From Thiobacillus sp. (GTDB lineage: Bacteria > Pseudomonadota > Gammaproteobacteria > Burkholderiales > Thiobacillaceae), in NCBI GenBank assembly GCA_021166845.1, contig JAJPEP010000114.1, forward strand, positions 1-64,000: 64,000 nt of DNA. Direction: 5' to 3'. The notes beneath the pieces are model-generated. The model was not told the DNA's origin and searched no databases. It worked only from the letters and a program-made list of their open reading frames with translations. This document shows positions 8,168 through 19,395 of this stretch, piece after piece. How positions within the stretch are numbered: the stretch's first letter is position 1; every line of letters starts with the position of its first letter. The position numbers and the translations under genes are program-made.

Positions 8168-8183
8168 TGGACTGATTGGTTCA
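8168..8183. promoter_or_regulatory. Putative TetR operator, second copy
   Basis: TGGACT-GATT-GGTTCA starts 12 bases upstream of the tetR start. It differs from the palindrome at 7517-7532 at one base per arm and has the same 4-bp spacer, which supports a common regulator. Confidence 0.6.
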
Positions 8184-8202
8184 TAATGTCAAGAGCAAGG
8201 TC

Positions 8203-8403
8203 TCAACCCCTTTCCAGCCGTTGGGCGGATTTCACGAACTTCACCCGCGCCACATCCGCCTCGCCGTAGCGACGAATGCCGCCGTAGGGTTTGTCCGGCT
8301 CGGCCAGCAAGCCGCGGCGCTGGTAGAAGCGGATGGTTTCCACGTTCACCCCGGCGGCCTTGGCAAAGGCGCCAATCGTCAGGCTCTCAAGATCATTCTT
8401 CAT
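8203..8403 (-). pseudogene. merR: merR, truncated after the DNA-binding domain
   Basis: From the ATG at 8403 the frame encodes the MerR N-terminus ([20 protein letters not shown], then [33 protein letters not shown]), close to mercury-resistance MerR. It stops after 66 residues with ERG, where family members of about 140 residues continue through the dimerisation helix and the Hg(II)-binding cysteines. All three Hg-ligating Cys are therefore missing. It is divergent from the mer promoter, in the usual place. It probably cannot sense mercury, though a short DNA-binding fragment could still be made. Confidence 0.85.
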
Positions 8404-8408
8404 TCCGC

Positions 8409-8439
8409 TTGACTCCGTACATGAGTACGGAACTAAGGT
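8409..8439 (+). promoter_or_regulatory. mer operator/promoter
   Basis: TTGACT (8409-8414) and TAAGGT (8434-8439) are separated by 19 bases, the overlong spacer of the classic mer promoter. Between them lies the MerR dyad CCGTAC-ATGA-GTACGG (8415-8430). This matches the known Tn501/Tn21 mer operator almost base for base. It drives the merT remnant and merA. Confidence 0.93.
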
Positions 8440-8473
8440 TAGGTTATCCATTCCGGATTTGAAAGGACACAGC

Positions 8474-10269
<1,796 letters not shown>

Positions 10270-10304
10270 GCTGAGCGTACCGATACAGCAGGAGCCGATT
10301 CAGC

Positions 10305-10994
10305 ATGGAAGGCCATCACACCGCAACCAGGAAAATGCGACTGCTCGGGGCGTTGCTGGTCCTGATCGCCCTGGTGCTGGTCTATCGCCATCTGGACGCC
10401 AGCGGCCTGCTGGAACGGCTGATGGACGGCCAGTGGCTGCGCCAGCAAACCCTGGCGCTGGGCGTCTGGGGGCCGCTCCTGATTGTCGGCCTGATGGCGC
10501 TGGCCATCGTCCTCAACCCCATCCCGAGCGCGCCCATTGCCCTGGTCTCGGGCGCCGTGTTCGGCCATGCCTGGGGCACGCTGTACGTCGTCCTCGGCGC
10601 GGAAATCGGCGCCCTGACCGCCTTCGCAATCGCCCGCGTATTGGGTCACGACCTGTTGCGCCGGCTGTTCGGGGAGCGCGTCGCACTGGGCTGGCTGGGC
10701 TCGCAAAATGCCCTGACCTGGATGGTGTTCGTCTCCCGCCTGCTGCCTTTCGTCTCCTTCGACCTGGTGAGCTACGGCGCCGGGCTGACCCACTTGAAGG
10801 CATGGCGCTTCGCGCTGGCGACCCTGCTGGGCCTGATTCCGGCGAGCTTTCTGCTCGCCCACTTCGGCGGCGAGTTGGCCGCGGCGGACATGGGCAATGC
10901 GATGGTCGCATTGCTGCTGATCGGGCTGCTGGTCGTGGTTCCGCTTGTGTTCAAGCTCGTTCGCGCCCATATAAACCGCGATCGGGAAGCCTGA
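10305..10994 (+). CDS. TVP38/TMEM64 (VTT-domain) membrane protein
   Basis: A 229-residue inner-membrane protein of the TVP38/TMEM64/DedA-like group with about five spans. The VTT-domain core is visible: NPIPSAPIALVSGAVFGHAWG, GAEIGALTAFAIAR and FVSRLLPFVSFDLVSYGAGLT. Related genes often sit beside merA-like oxidoreductases; here it starts 35 bases after merA. Substrate and role are not known; lipid or small-molecule transport has been suggested for the family. Confidence 0.85.
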   Translation: MEGHHTATRKMRLLGALLVLIALVLVYRHLDASGLLERLMDGQWLRQQTLALGVWGPLLIVGLMALAIVLNPIPSAPIALVSGAVFGHAWGTLYVVLGAEIGALTAFAIARVLGHDLLRRLFGERVALGWLGSQNALTWMVFVSRLLPFVSFDLVSYGAGLTHLKAWRFALATLLGLIPASFLLAHFGGELAAADMGNAMVALLLIGLLVVVPLVFKLVRAHINRDREA

Positions 10995-11015
10995 CGGGGA
11001 ACGGGGGAGACCTTC

Positions 11016-12566
11016 TCAGGCAGTGCAGGCCCCCAGGTTGCCGCTGATGGCGCGCCAGCGGTGGCCGTTGCGTGCAAGCAGGGCGTCGGCCTCTGCCGGG
11101 CCGTCGGTTCCGGCGGCATAGCCGGGCAGCGCACCTTCAGTCTGCGCCGCCCAGGCTTCCTCGATGGGTGTGATCAATCGCCATTGCGCTTCCACGCCGT
11201 CGCGCCGGGTGAACAGGGTGGCGTCGCCGCGCATGGCGTCCAGCAGCAGCACGGCATAAGCCGAAGGCGGATGCTCGCCGAAGGCGTTGCGGTAGCAGAA
11301 ATCCATCGAAACCGGCACCGCGCGGCGCGCCGTGCCAGGCTGCTTGGCGCCGAAGGCGAGGCTGATGCCTTCGTCGGGCTGAATGCGCAGGGCGATGACG
11401 TTGGATTGCACCGCCTCCTCGTGCGGGAACAGGCTCAAGGGCGGGTGATGGAAGTGCACCGCGATTTCGGTGACCTGGCGCGAGAGGCGTTTTCCCGTGC
11501 GCAGGTAGAACGGCACTCCGGCCCAGCGCCAGTTGTCGATGAAGAATTCCAGCGCGGCGTAGGTCTCGGTGCGGGATTCCGCGGGCACCCCCGCCTCCCC
11601 CAGCCAGCCCGGCACGCTTTCACCGTTGCTCGTCCCGGCGGTGTACTGGGCGCGCACGGTGCGGCGCGCCACGTCCTCCGGCGTCATGGGGCGGATCGAG
11701 CGCCACACCTCGATCTTCTTGTCACGCACGGCGTCGGCGTCGAAGGCAACCGGCGCTTCCATGGCGGTGAGCGCCAGCAGCTGCATCAGATGGTTGGCCA
11801 CCATGTCGCGCAAGGCGCCGGATTCCTCGTAGTAGCCGGCGCGGTGCCCCACGCCCAGCGGCTCGGCGGCGGTGATCTCGACATGGCTCACGTGATTGCG
11901 GTTCCACACCGGCTCGAACAGGGCGTTGCCGAAGCGGAAGAAGAGGATGTTCTGCACCGTCTCCTTGCCCAGGTAGTGGTCGATGCGATAGACCTGCTTC
12001 TCGTCGAAGGCTTCGGCCACAATCTTGTTCAACGCCTGCGCCGAGGCCAGGTCGCGGCCGAAGGGCTTTTCAATGACGACGCGCGCCCAGCCACGGTCTT
12101 CCCGGTTCAGCCCCGCGCCGGCCAGCCCGCGGATGATGGCCGGCGCGGCGGAAGGCGCCGTGGCCAGGTAATACAGGCGGTTGCGGGCATCGGGCAGCGT
12201 GCCCAGCAAGGCCGCCAGCCGCGTGTGGGTGTCGGCATCGGCGAAGTCGCCCGGAAGATAGGTGATGCGCGGCGCGAAGACCTGCCACTCGTCTTCGCTG
12301 AACTGCTGAATCTCGGCGGAATGGGCCACGCCTTCCTTGAGATGCGCGCGAAAGGCATCGTCGCTCATGGCCTGGCGGCCGATGCCGACGACCCGGAACG
12401 GGCCGGCCATGCAGCCCTCGCAGGCAAGGTGGAACAGCGCCGGCATCAGCTTGCGCCGGGTCAGGTCACCGCTGGCGCCGAAGATTACGATGACGCATGG
12501 TTCGGCCTGCGGCAGCGTCGCTACAGGCAGGTCAATGTGGGTGGTGAGGTCGATTTGGGGGGACAT
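11016..12566 (-). CDS. zwf: Glucose-6-phosphate 1-dehydrogenase
   Basis: A 516-residue enzyme oxidising glucose 6-phosphate to 6-phosphogluconolactone with NAD(P)+, entry to the oxidative pentose phosphate pathway. Family marks are [18 protein letters not shown] (nucleotide site), [12 protein letters not shown] and the active-site RIDHYLGKE, in order. The ATG at 12566 follows AGGAAACAG and is preferred over the one at 12593. It is transcribed away from the cytochrome and glucoamylase-like genes at 12.7-16.4 kb; together with two GH15 genes it fits use of stored glucan. Confidence 0.96.
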   Translation of the reverse strand: MSPQIDLTTHIDLPVATLPQAEPCVIVIFGASGDLTRRKLMPALFHLACEGCMAGPFRVVGIGRQAMSDDAFRAHLKEGVAHSAEIQQFSEDEWQVFAPRITYLPGDFADADTHTRLAALLGTLPDARNRLYYLATAPSAAPAIIRGLAGAGLNREDRGWARVVIEKPFGRDLASAQALNKIVAEAFDEKQVYRIDHYLGKETVQNILFFRFGNALFEPVWNRNHVSHVEITAAEPLGVGHRAGYYEESGALRDMVANHLMQLLALTAMEAPVAFDADAVRDKKIEVWRSIRPMTPEDVARRTVRAQYTAGTSNGESVPGWLGEAGVPAESRTETYAALEFFIDNWRWAGVPFYLRTGKRLSRQVTEIAVHFHHPPLSLFPHEEAVQSNVIALRIQPDEGISLAFGAKQPGTARRAVPVSMDFCYRNAFGEHPPSAYAVLLLDAMRGDATLFTRRDGVEAQWRLITPIEEAWAAQTEGALPGYAAGTDGPAEADALLARNGHRWRAISGNLGACTA

Positions 12567-12757
12567 GGCTGTTTCCTGTTTACCGGGTTCCATATGGCCG
12601 CCGCTGCCGCTTCCATGAACGACAAAGCCTGGATTCCCAATGTCGAAATTTGTCTATATTCAACAAACCCGGTGGCAGGCAGCGATCGCAGGAAGCGCCA
12701 TGAGGGTACGTTTCAAACTCCAAGGGAGATTCAATCTTCAAGATAGGAGGCTTTGCC

Positions 12758-13330
12758 ATGAAATATCCCAGAAATACTCGATCCGCTCGCCTGATTTTTC
12801 CCTTTGCCGCAATGCTTGCCCCGGCGCTCCTGTGGCATGCCGGCCCGCTTGCCGCGCAGGGAATGTCCGGCAAGACTCCCGCCGCGGTCAAGGCAATGCA
12901 GGGTTCGGCCATGAAGACCATGGAGAAATTCATGGCCATGCCGGCGGACAAGCAAAAGGCCTACGTGGCGCAGAAGCAGAAGGAATCCATGGATCGCGGC
13001 GAGGCGGCCTTCAAGGACACCAGACTCGGCACCAACGGCTTTTCCTGCGCGACCTGCCATCCCGGCGGCAAGACAACGGGGGGCAGCATACCCATGGGCA
13101 TGATGCAAATGCCGATTCCAAGCCTTCAGGGCGTCGCGGCGACCTTTCCCAAATTCAAGATCGGCAACGATGCCGTGATTACCCTTGCCGACATGAACAA
13201 CAACTGCATCGTCATGTTCCTCAACGGCAAGCCCTTGAAGACGGACAGCCAGAAGGCGCGCGACCTTGCCTTTTTCGTGACCGGTTTCAGCCAGGGTGTA
13301 CCCTACTCCCCCGGAAAAGAGGCCGAGTAG
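12758..13330 (+). CDS. Secreted monohaem c-type cytochrome
   Basis: A 190-residue protein with a signal peptide (hydrophobic stretch about residues 14-33) and one haem-c site, CATCH, near residue 100. The segment NGFSCATCHPGGKTTGG and several Met after it (PMGMMQMPIP) provide candidate distal ligands. The fold resembles small SoxX/SoxA-like or thiosulfate-related cytochromes, but the specific family is not identified. A pair of Cys-containing lines late in the protein (NNNCIVMFLNGKPL) may have a structural role. GATAGGAGG precedes the ATG. It lies 11 bases ahead of a dihaem cytochrome, so the two probably form a periplasmic electron-transfer unit. Confidence 0.85.
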   Translation: MKYPRNTRSARLIFPFAAMLAPALLWHAGPLAAQGMSGKTPAAVKAMQGSAMKTMEKFMAMPADKQKAYVAQKQKESMDRGEAAFKDTRLGTNGFSCATCHPGGKTTGGSIPMGMMQMPIPSLQGVAATFPKFKIGNDAVITLADMNNNCIVMFLNGKPLKTDSQKARDLAFFVTGFSQGVPYSPGKEAE

Positions 13331-13341
13331 GCGGGGGTTCC

Positions 13342-13980
13342 ATGGCTGCCAGGGCTGTGCGGTCTTGGGCCGTTGCGCTATCGCTCCTGTGGATGTCGGG
13401 GGTGGCGCTTGTCGCGAAGGCCGAAAGCCCTGGCGCAAGCCAGGGTGCGGCGCTGTGGCAGAAATTCGGCTGTGCGAATTGCCATCGTCTGGGCGGCGCG
13501 GGAGAAACGGTCGGCCCCGAGCTCGACCAGGTCACGCAGCGGCGGCCCCGGGACTGGATTTTCCGCTGGCTGGGCGACCCGGCAAGCATGAAGCCCGGAA
13601 CTCTGATGCCGAAACTTCCCTGGCAGGCCGGCGAGCGCGAAGCGCTTATCGTTTATCTGCGACAGTTTGCCGTCCCGGTCGACGGCCCCGCGATCGTCAT
13701 GGAAAAAGGCCGCACGCCCGAAGCCGGAGAAGCGCTGGTCAAGGCATACGGCTGCCGGGCGTGCCACCAGGTGGGAACGGCGGCGGGCCGCCCGCTCTAT
13801 CCCGACCTGACCATCGTCAGGCTGCGCCGCACGCCGGCATGGGAAAAGAGCTGGCTGGCCAATCCGGACGCGATTAAACCCGGAACCTTCATGCCCGACT
13901 TTCATTTCAGCGAAGGCGAGATCGATGCCATTGCCGCCTACCTGTTCCGGCCCCCCGTAAAAGGCGGCAAGACGCGATGA
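13342..13980 (+). CDS. Secreted dihaem c-type cytochrome
   Basis: A 212-residue protein with a signal peptide and two class-I-like cytochrome c halves, each with a haem site (CANCH near residue 53, CRACH near residue 139) and a following KPGT.MP element whose Met is a likely axial ligand (KPGTLMP, KPGTFMP). The internal symmetry suggests duplication of a single domain. It follows the monohaem cytochrome after 11 bases, and its TGA overlaps the ATG of the GH15 gene (ATGA). The partner oxidase or donor is unknown. Confidence 0.88.
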   Translation: MAARAVRSWAVALSLLWMSGVALVAKAESPGASQGAALWQKFGCANCHRLGGAGETVGPELDQVTQRRPRDWIFRWLGDPASMKPGTLMPKLPWQAGEREALIVYLRQFAVPVDGPAIVMEKGRTPEAGEALVKAYGCRACHQVGTAAGRPLYPDLTIVRLRRTPAWEKSWLANPDAIKPGTFMPDFHFSEGEIDAIAAYLFRPPVKGGKTR

Positions 13981-16409
13981 ATCGCAATAATTTCCTTGCC
14001 GGGAACACGGTGGCATTCGGCCACCCCGGCATCCCTCTCAGCTGGACCCCGAGCTCGAAAGGCGCGGTCGGCACAGCGTATTCCCGGGCCAGCAGGCTCT
14101 GGTTTACGCTCTCCCGCGGGGTGCTCAACGAAGTCTACTACCCGACCATCGACCGGCCGCAAATCCGCGATCTGCAATTCCTGTTCACCGACGGCGAGCA
14201 CTTTTTTCACGAGGAACGGCGGGACCTGCACAGCGAAATTCGCTGTCTCGACGGCGACTCCCTGGGCTATTCGGTGCGAAGCGAGGACCCCGAAGGCCGC
14301 TACAGCCTCTACAAGGAAATCATCGCCGACCCCACCAGCCCATGCCTGCTGATTCATACCCGTATCGAGGCCGACGCCGCCTGGCTCAAACGCTTGCGCG
14401 TCTATGCCTTCCTCGCTCCCCGGCTCGAGTGCGGGGGTGCGGGCAATTCCGCGTGGCGGGGCCAGGTCGCGGGAAAGAACATTCTGATCGCCGGCAAGCA
14501 AAGGACCTACCTCGCTTTGGCCGTCGACCGGGGTTTTGCACGGACTTCCTGCGGCTTTTCGGGCATCAGCGACGGCTGGCAGGATCTCAACGACAACTTC
14601 AACCTTGACTGGGCGTTCGACCAGGCCGAAAACGGCAATGTCGCCGTCATCGGGGAAATCGATCTTTCCCAGGGCAATGCGTTCACCCTGGGAATGGCGT
14701 TCGGCGACGGGCCGCATGCCGCCATCACCAGCCTGGTGCAGTCGCTCAGCATTCCCTTCGCCAGCCACCGCGCGCGCTTTGTCGAGCAATGGCACAGCAT
14801 CTGTTGCGAGATTCCAGACCTCGGCGCCGTGTCGCTGGATGGCGGCGCGCTCTATCGCATCAGCCACAACCTGCTTCTCGCGCACGAGGACAAGACCTTC
14901 TCCGGCGCGATCATCGCCTCGGCCAGCATTCCGTGGGGCGAAGCCCGGCGGGACGAAGACCTGGGGGGCTACCATCTGGTCTGGACGCGCGACATGGTTC
15001 ATAGCGCCACCGCCCTGCTCGCCTGCCGCGACATCGCCACGCCGCGCCGCACGCTGGTCTACCTCGGCTGCTCGCAACATTCCGACGGGGGATTTCCCCA
15101 GAACTTCTGGCTGGACGGCACCCCGCTGCATACGGCGATTCAACTCGACCAGGTGGCGTTTCCGATCATCCTGGCCTGGCGCCTCTGGCAGCTCGATGGG
15201 CTGGGTGACTTCGATCCCTATCCCATGGTCCAACGCGGCGCCGCCTTCCTGATCCGGCAAGGCCCCATGACCCAGCAGGAGCGATGGGAGGAGGCAAGCG
15301 GCTATTCGCCGTCGACCCTGGCCGTCACCATTGCCGCCCTTGTCTGCGCCGCCGATTTTGCACGGTCGCGCGGGGCGCCGGACGCGGCGCGGTTTCTGGA
15401 AGAGTACGCGGACTTCATCGAATCCCGTCTCGAAGCGTGGACGGTGACCACCGAAAGCACACTCGTTCCCGGCATTCCCCGCCATTACATCCGCATCCAC
15501 CCCACCACCATCGAAGACCATTCCCCGGATGAGAACCCCAATGCCGCATCGCTCGTGGTGGCGAACCGGCCACCCGGCGGTCCCTGGCTGTTTCCCGCCA
15601 AGGACGTGGTCGATGCGGGCTTCCTCGAACTTGTCCGTTACGGCATCCGCAAGCCAGGGGATGCCCTGATCGAGGACTCGCTGCAGGTGGTCGACGCCGC
15701 GCTCAAGGTCGAAACGCCGTTGGGCCCGTGCTGGCGGCGATACAACCACGACGGCTACGGCAACCGCCCCGATGGCGGCCCGTATCAAACCTGGGGGAAA
15801 GGCCGCGCCTGGCCCCTGCTCACGGGCGAGCGCGCCCACTATGAATTCGCCGCGGGGCGGCCGGTAAGCGGCTACGTCAGCGCGATGGAGAAATTCGCAT
15901 ATCGCAGCGGCATGCTGCCCGAACAGGTTTGGGACGAAGACCGCCTCGAGCTCGGCATCCGTTCCGGGTATCCGTCGGGGTCCGCCATGCCGCTGATGTG
16001 GGCGCACGCCGAATACATCAAACTGCTCCGGACCATCGCCGACGGGCAGGTGTTCGATTTCATTCCGCTTGTTGCGGAACGCTACTGGAATGGTCGTGGC
16101 GCCAAGGATCTGGAGGTATGGAAACCGGTGCGCCAGGTGCGCACCGTAAACCGGGGGCAGCGATTGCGCATCATGTCCCCTGCCGCCTTCCGGCTGCGCT
16201 GGACGCCGGACGAATGGCAAACGGTCTACGACATCGAAGCCACCCGCTCCGGGGTCGGCATCAGCTTCGTGGATATTCCCATCGGCCTGGCGCAGCAGTC
16301 CCCCATCCGGTTCACGTTCTATTGGCTGGAGACCATGAGCTATCCATTTTTCCACAGTGAACGGGGGCAGTGGGAAGGGCGCGACTTCACGGTGCATGTT
16401 CTTGCATAG
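13977..16409 (+). CDS. Glycoside hydrolase family 15 (glucoamylase-like)
   Basis: An 810-residue protein with the architecture of bacterial glucoamylases: an N-terminal beta-sandwich (residues 1 to about 280) and an (alpha/alpha)6 barrel. Barrel marks are YHLVWTRDMVHSATALL, the SGYSPSTLAVTIAAL region, WGKGRAWPLLTGER, and GMLPEQVWDE with a likely catalytic Glu, followed by GSAMPLMWAHAEYIKLL. The family hydrolyses terminal alpha-1,4-glucosidic bonds of glycogen or starch to glucose. No signal peptide is seen, so it is probably cytoplasmic and acts on stored glycogen. Its start overlaps the dihaem cytochrome stop by 4 bases, an unusual coupling. It shares the family, but not the size, with the gene at 41717. 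Confidence 0.92.
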   Translation: MNRNNFLAGNTVAFGHPGIPLSWTPSSKGAVGTAYSRASRLWFTLSRGVLNEVYYPTIDRPQIRDLQFLFTDGEHFFHEERRDLHSEIRCLDGDSLGYSVRSEDPEGRYSLYKEIIADPTSPCLLIHTRIEADAAWLKRLRVYAFLAPRLECGGAGNSAWRGQVAGKNILIAGKQRTYLALAVDRGFARTSCGFSGISDGWQDLNDNFNLDWAFDQAENGNVAVIGEIDLSQGNAFTLGMAFGDGPHAAITSLVQSLSIPFASHRARFVEQWHSICCEIPDLGAVSLDGGALYRISHNLLLAHEDKTFSGAIIASASIPWGEARRDEDLGGYHLVWTRDMVHSATALLACRDIATPRRTLVYLGCSQHSDGGFPQNFWLDGTPLHTAIQLDQVAFPIILAWRLWQLDGLGDFDPYPMVQRGAAFLIRQGPMTQQERWEEASGYSPSTLAVTIAALVCAADFARSRGAPDAARFLEEYADFIESRLEAWTVTTESTLVPGIPRHYIRIHPTTIEDHSPDENPNAASLVVANRPPGGPWLFPAKDVVDAGFLELVRYGIRKPGDALIEDSLQVVDAALKVETPLGPCWRRYNHDGYGNRPDGGPYQTWGKGRAWPLLTGERAHYEFAAGRPVSGYVSAMEKFAYRSGMLPEQVWDEDRLELGIRSGYPSGSAMPLMWAHAEYIKLLRTIADGQVFDFIPLVAERYWNGRGAKDLEVWKPVRQVRTVNRGQRLRIMSPAAFRLRWTPDEWQTVYDIEATRSGVGISFVDIPIGLAQQSPIRFTFYWLETMSYPFFHSERGQWEGRDFTVHVLA

Positions 16410-16501
16410 CCGCTTTGGCCAAACCAACACCCGAATTTCGTACCGCCGCAACCGCCACGGCTTCGGCCCGGGGGCGGGCCTCCTGCAACAGCAAGCGTAG
16501 A

Positions 16502-16610
16502 CCCAGATTGTCCATTGGCGCGTAGGGTGTACTCTGTGCGCCGATTAACGCCCGAAGGTGCACGGAGTGCACCCTACTCAAAGCATCTCGCCCTAATGAA
16601 CAATCTGGGG
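16502..16610. repeat. Nested inverted repeats (MITE-like)
   Basis: An outer inverted repeat, CCCAGATTGTCCATT (16502-16516) against AATGAACAATCTGGG (16595-16609), encloses an inner one with 18-bp arms (16522-16539 and 16560-16577; GTAGGGTGYACTCYGTGC, two mismatches). The whole could form a long hairpin and looks like one small palindromic element inside another. The remaining gap up to 16822 has no convincing gene. Confidence 0.6.
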
Positions 16611-16822
16611 TAGATGCTGTTGAATTGAAATGAATTCCAATGTGCGTGGCGGATTGCCCACTCCCGAGGAGAAGGCCTTGGAAAGCGGGGCCTGCGATTG
16701 CCTTACGCGTCTGCCCGTTCCGGGACGCAAAACCCGCCAGCCCCGATCCAGGCGAGGACTTCGTTCGGCATACGGTCGCGGTTGTCGCGCGTCACCTCCT
16801 CAGGATGGTTCCCGCGGGTGGG

Positions 16823-17446
16823 TTAGTACTTGTCCGGCCACTCGCACACCGCGCGCAGCACGCACTCGGGGCAGCGCGGCTTGCGCGCGATGCAGGTCTC
16901 GCGTCCATGCAGGATCATGGCGTTGCCGAACGCAGTCCATTTACCCTTCGCCACCTGACGCATGAGCGCCTCCTCCACCTGCTCGGGGTCGTTGGAATGG
17001 ACGAGCCCCAGTCGATTGCTCACCCGCAGCACGTGCGTATCCACCGCAATCGCCGGCACGCCGAAGGCGTTGCCCAGCACCATGTTGGCGGTCTTGCGCC
17101 CCACTCCGGGCAGCGTCGTGAGCGCCTCCAGGGTGTGCGGGATCTCGCCGTGAAAATCCGCCACCAGTTTTTGGCAGCAGGCGATGACCGAGCGGGCCTT
17201 GTTCCTGTAAAAGCCGGTGGAGCGTATCTCCGCCTCCAGCACGGCAGGGTCGGCCGCGGCGTAGTCCTCGGCTGTCCTGTACTTTTCGAAAAGGGACGCG
17301 GTGACTTCGTTGACCCGCGCATCGGTGCACTGGGCGGAGAGGATGACGGCGATCAGGAGTTCCAGGGGATTCCCGTAATGCAGGGCGAGCCTGGGCTCGG
17401 GGTATTTCTTGAGCAGCAGCGTAGCGATCTTCCCGGCATCGGCCAT
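16823..17446 (-). CDS. nth: Endonuclease III
   Basis: A 207-residue base-excision DNA glycosylase/AP lyase that removes oxidised pyrimidines. The helix-hairpin-helix LPGVGRKTA carries the catalytic Lys118, and Asp136 lies in AVDTHVLRV. The C-terminal 4Fe-4S ligands Cys185, Cys192, Cys195 and Cys201 have the standard 6-2-5 spacing. Length and motifs are typical. It is a single gene with no clear operon partner. Confidence 0.97.
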   Translation of the reverse strand: MADAGKIATLLLKKYPEPRLALHYGNPLELLIAVILSAQCTDARVNEVTASLFEKYRTAEDYAAADPAVLEAEIRSTGFYRNKARSVIACCQKLVADFHGEIPHTLEALTTLPGVGRKTANMVLGNAFGVPAIAVDTHVLRVSNRLGLVHSNDPEQVEEALMRQVAKGKWTAFGNAMILHGRETCIARKPRCPECVLRAVCEWPDKY

Positions 17447-17705
17447 GACTTACTCCCGACGAGCGATTCAAGCATAGTGCACGAAACCCGTCCGGCATGT
17501 GGCGGCACTCATAACATGCCTTTCATTCCGAGTGGATATGGTCCAGTGAGAGCGACGCGTCATCAAAGGGTTGTCGGGCGCCAGATAATTCCTGGCGATG
17601 GGGGCGATGCACCCGGTATCACCTCTTCCATGCCCCCTCCCCGCTTCGTCAAAATGCGACCCACCGGGGCCGGCCAGCGCATGGACGGCGTAAGGAGGTG
17701 GGGCG

Positions 17706-18500
17706 TCATGTGACGCGTCCGTCACTGATCAATACGGACGTCATGGATATAGCGCTGAGCACGACGTCATCCATAAATTCGACCCTGTCCGTTCCACGCT
17801 GTACACCGAGAATGTAGATCAGAGGCAAGTAGTGTTCTACCGTCGGTACAGCCAGGGCCGCATGCGCACTTAACCCCCCGTAATTAATCAGTGCCTGATG
17901 ATCGCGGGACAACAATTTCTGTTTCACTGCATCGTTGAATTCAACCGCCCACGCGGGCGCCACGGGATCGTCATAGCTAAAAGCGCTTAAGTTATGCACG
18001 ATATTTCCACTACCAAGAATCAGAAAACCTTCGTCACGCAGCGGAGAAAGTTTTCTGGCAAGGTCGTAGTGGAATTGAATGGGTTGACGGGTATCCAAAC
18101 TCAGCTGGACAACCGGAACATCCGCGGCTGGGTACATGGGTCTCAAGACGCCCCATGCGCCATGGTCCAAACCACGCTCGGAATCCAGCACCACTTCGTG
18201 GCCATGCAAGAGTGCACTGACACGGCGGACGAGTTCCGGGTCGCCGTGGGCAGGATACTCAACCGCAAGCAGCTCTTTCGGAAAACCATGGAAATCGTGA
18301 ATGGTTTCCGGCTGTTGAGATGACGTCACACGAACGCCGGGCGCTTCCCAGTGCGCGGAAATGCACAATACCGCTTTCGGTCCGGGCAGCTGCTTCCCAA
18401 GACGCTCCCAGCTCGCGTGAAAGGGGTTGCGTTCGATTGCGTTCATGGGATTCCCGTGCCCCAGGAAGACAGCAGGCATTCTTGTCGATTCAATGTTCAT
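17706..18500 (-). CDS. ygiD: YgiD-type extradiol ring-cleavage dioxygenase
   Basis: A 264-residue LigB-fold protein of the 4,5-DOPA dioxygenase/YgiD group. Metal-binding His are likely in FLGHGNPMNAI near the N-terminus, CISAHWEAPG, DHGAWGVLRPM, and SGNIVHNL. It cleaves catechol-type rings in vitro in relatives; the natural substrate is unknown. The minus-strand neighbour upstream is a pirin and the next an azoreductase, all typical redox housekeeping genes. The 260-base gap to nth shows no gene. Confidence 0.9.
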   Translation of the reverse strand: MNIESTRMPAVFLGHGNPMNAIERNPFHASWERLGKQLPGPKAVLCISAHWEAPGVRVTSSQQPETIHDFHGFPKELLAVEYPAHGDPELVRRVSALLHGHEVVLDSERGLDHGAWGVLRPMYPAADVPVVQLSLDTRQPIQFHYDLARKLSPLRDEGFLILGSGNIVHNLSAFSYDDPVAPAWAVEFNDAVKQKLLSRDHQALINYGGLSAHAALAVPTVEHYLPLIYILGVQRGTDRVEFMDDVVLSAISMTSVLISDGRVT

Positions 18501-18597
18501 GGATTTTGTTGCCTCGCAATATTAATGAAAGCCAACTCGCGCCTGCTGTTCGACGATGAAATGGGACCGCCCCGATGTCGGGGCGGAAGCGGGTCTC

Positions 18598-19296
18598 TCA
18601 GGGCAGATCGAACAGCAGTACCTCGGCATGTCCAAGGCCTTCGAGGTGAACATGGTCGACGTCTTCCAGCGTCGCGCCGTCTCCGCCGCCCAGGGGCGTG
18701 CCGTTGACAGCGACCTGGCCGCGCGCCACGTGCACGTAGGCGCGGCGACCGGCGGCGAGCGGATGCTCGACCGACTCGCCCGCTTCGAGCAGGGTGCCGT
18801 ACAGCAGGCCGTCCTGATGCGCGATCAGGGAGCCGTCGCGCCCGTCCGGCGAAACCAGCAGCACCAGCCGGCCGCGCCGATCCGCGAGTGGAAAGTGCTT
18901 CTGCTCGTAGCCCGGCTGCACGCCGGTGCGGTTGGGTACCAGCCAGATCTGCAGGAAATGGACCGGCTCCGTCGGTGACGGGTTGTACTCGCTGTGCCGA
19001 ACGCCGGTTCCGGCACTCATGCGCTGGATATCACCCGGGCGGATGACCGAACCGTTGCCCATGCTGTCCTTGTGCTCCAGCGCGCCATCGAGCACGTAGC
19101 TGACGATTTCCATGTCCTGGTGGCCGTGGGTGCCGAAGCCCTGACCGGGCATCACGGCGTCGTCGTTGATCACCCGCAGGTTGGACACCCCCATGTGCTC
19201 CGGGTCGTAGTAGTTCGCGAAGGAAAACGTGTGGTAGCTGTCGAGCCAGCCATGGTTGGCGTGGCCGCGCGCGTTCGAAGGTCTGAGGGTTGTCAT
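18598..19296 (-). CDS. Pirin-family protein (YhhW-like quercetinase)
   Basis: A 232-residue bicupin of the pirin family. The metal site is in the N-terminal cupin: [35 protein letters not shown], and [11 protein letters not shown]. coli YhhW has quercetin 2,3-dioxygenase activity; the physiological role is open. It sits about 100 bases from both azoR (upstream) and ygiD (downstream) and could share their transcript. Confidence 0.92.
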   Translation of the reverse strand: MTTLRPSNARGHANHGWLDSYHTFSFANYYDPEHMGVSNLRVINDDAVMPGQGFGTHGHQDMEIVSYVLDGALEHKDSMGNGSVIRPGDIQRMSAGTGVRHSEYNPSPTEPVHFLQIWLVPNRTGVQPGYEQKHFPLADRRGRLVLLVSPDGRDGSLIAHQDGLLYGTLLEAGESVEHPLAAGRRAYVHVARGQVAVNGTPLGGGDGATLEDVDHVHLEGLGHAEVLLFDLP

Positions 19297-19395
19297 GGCG
19301 GATCTCCTTGGAATAATCGGCCACGAAGGCCTGGTCGGCCGGCGCTGCCCAAAGGCGTGGAAGAAGACGCTGGCGGCGAGCGTGGGCTCTTGCGC

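Noticed and set aside
13938-16451. 837-residue minus-strand open frame
   Set aside because: It is antisense to the GH15 gene; composition is shadow-like.
17468-17725. 85-residue minus-strand open frame between nth and ygiD
   Set aside because: No family signal, no ribosome-binding site, and it overlaps the end of ygiD.
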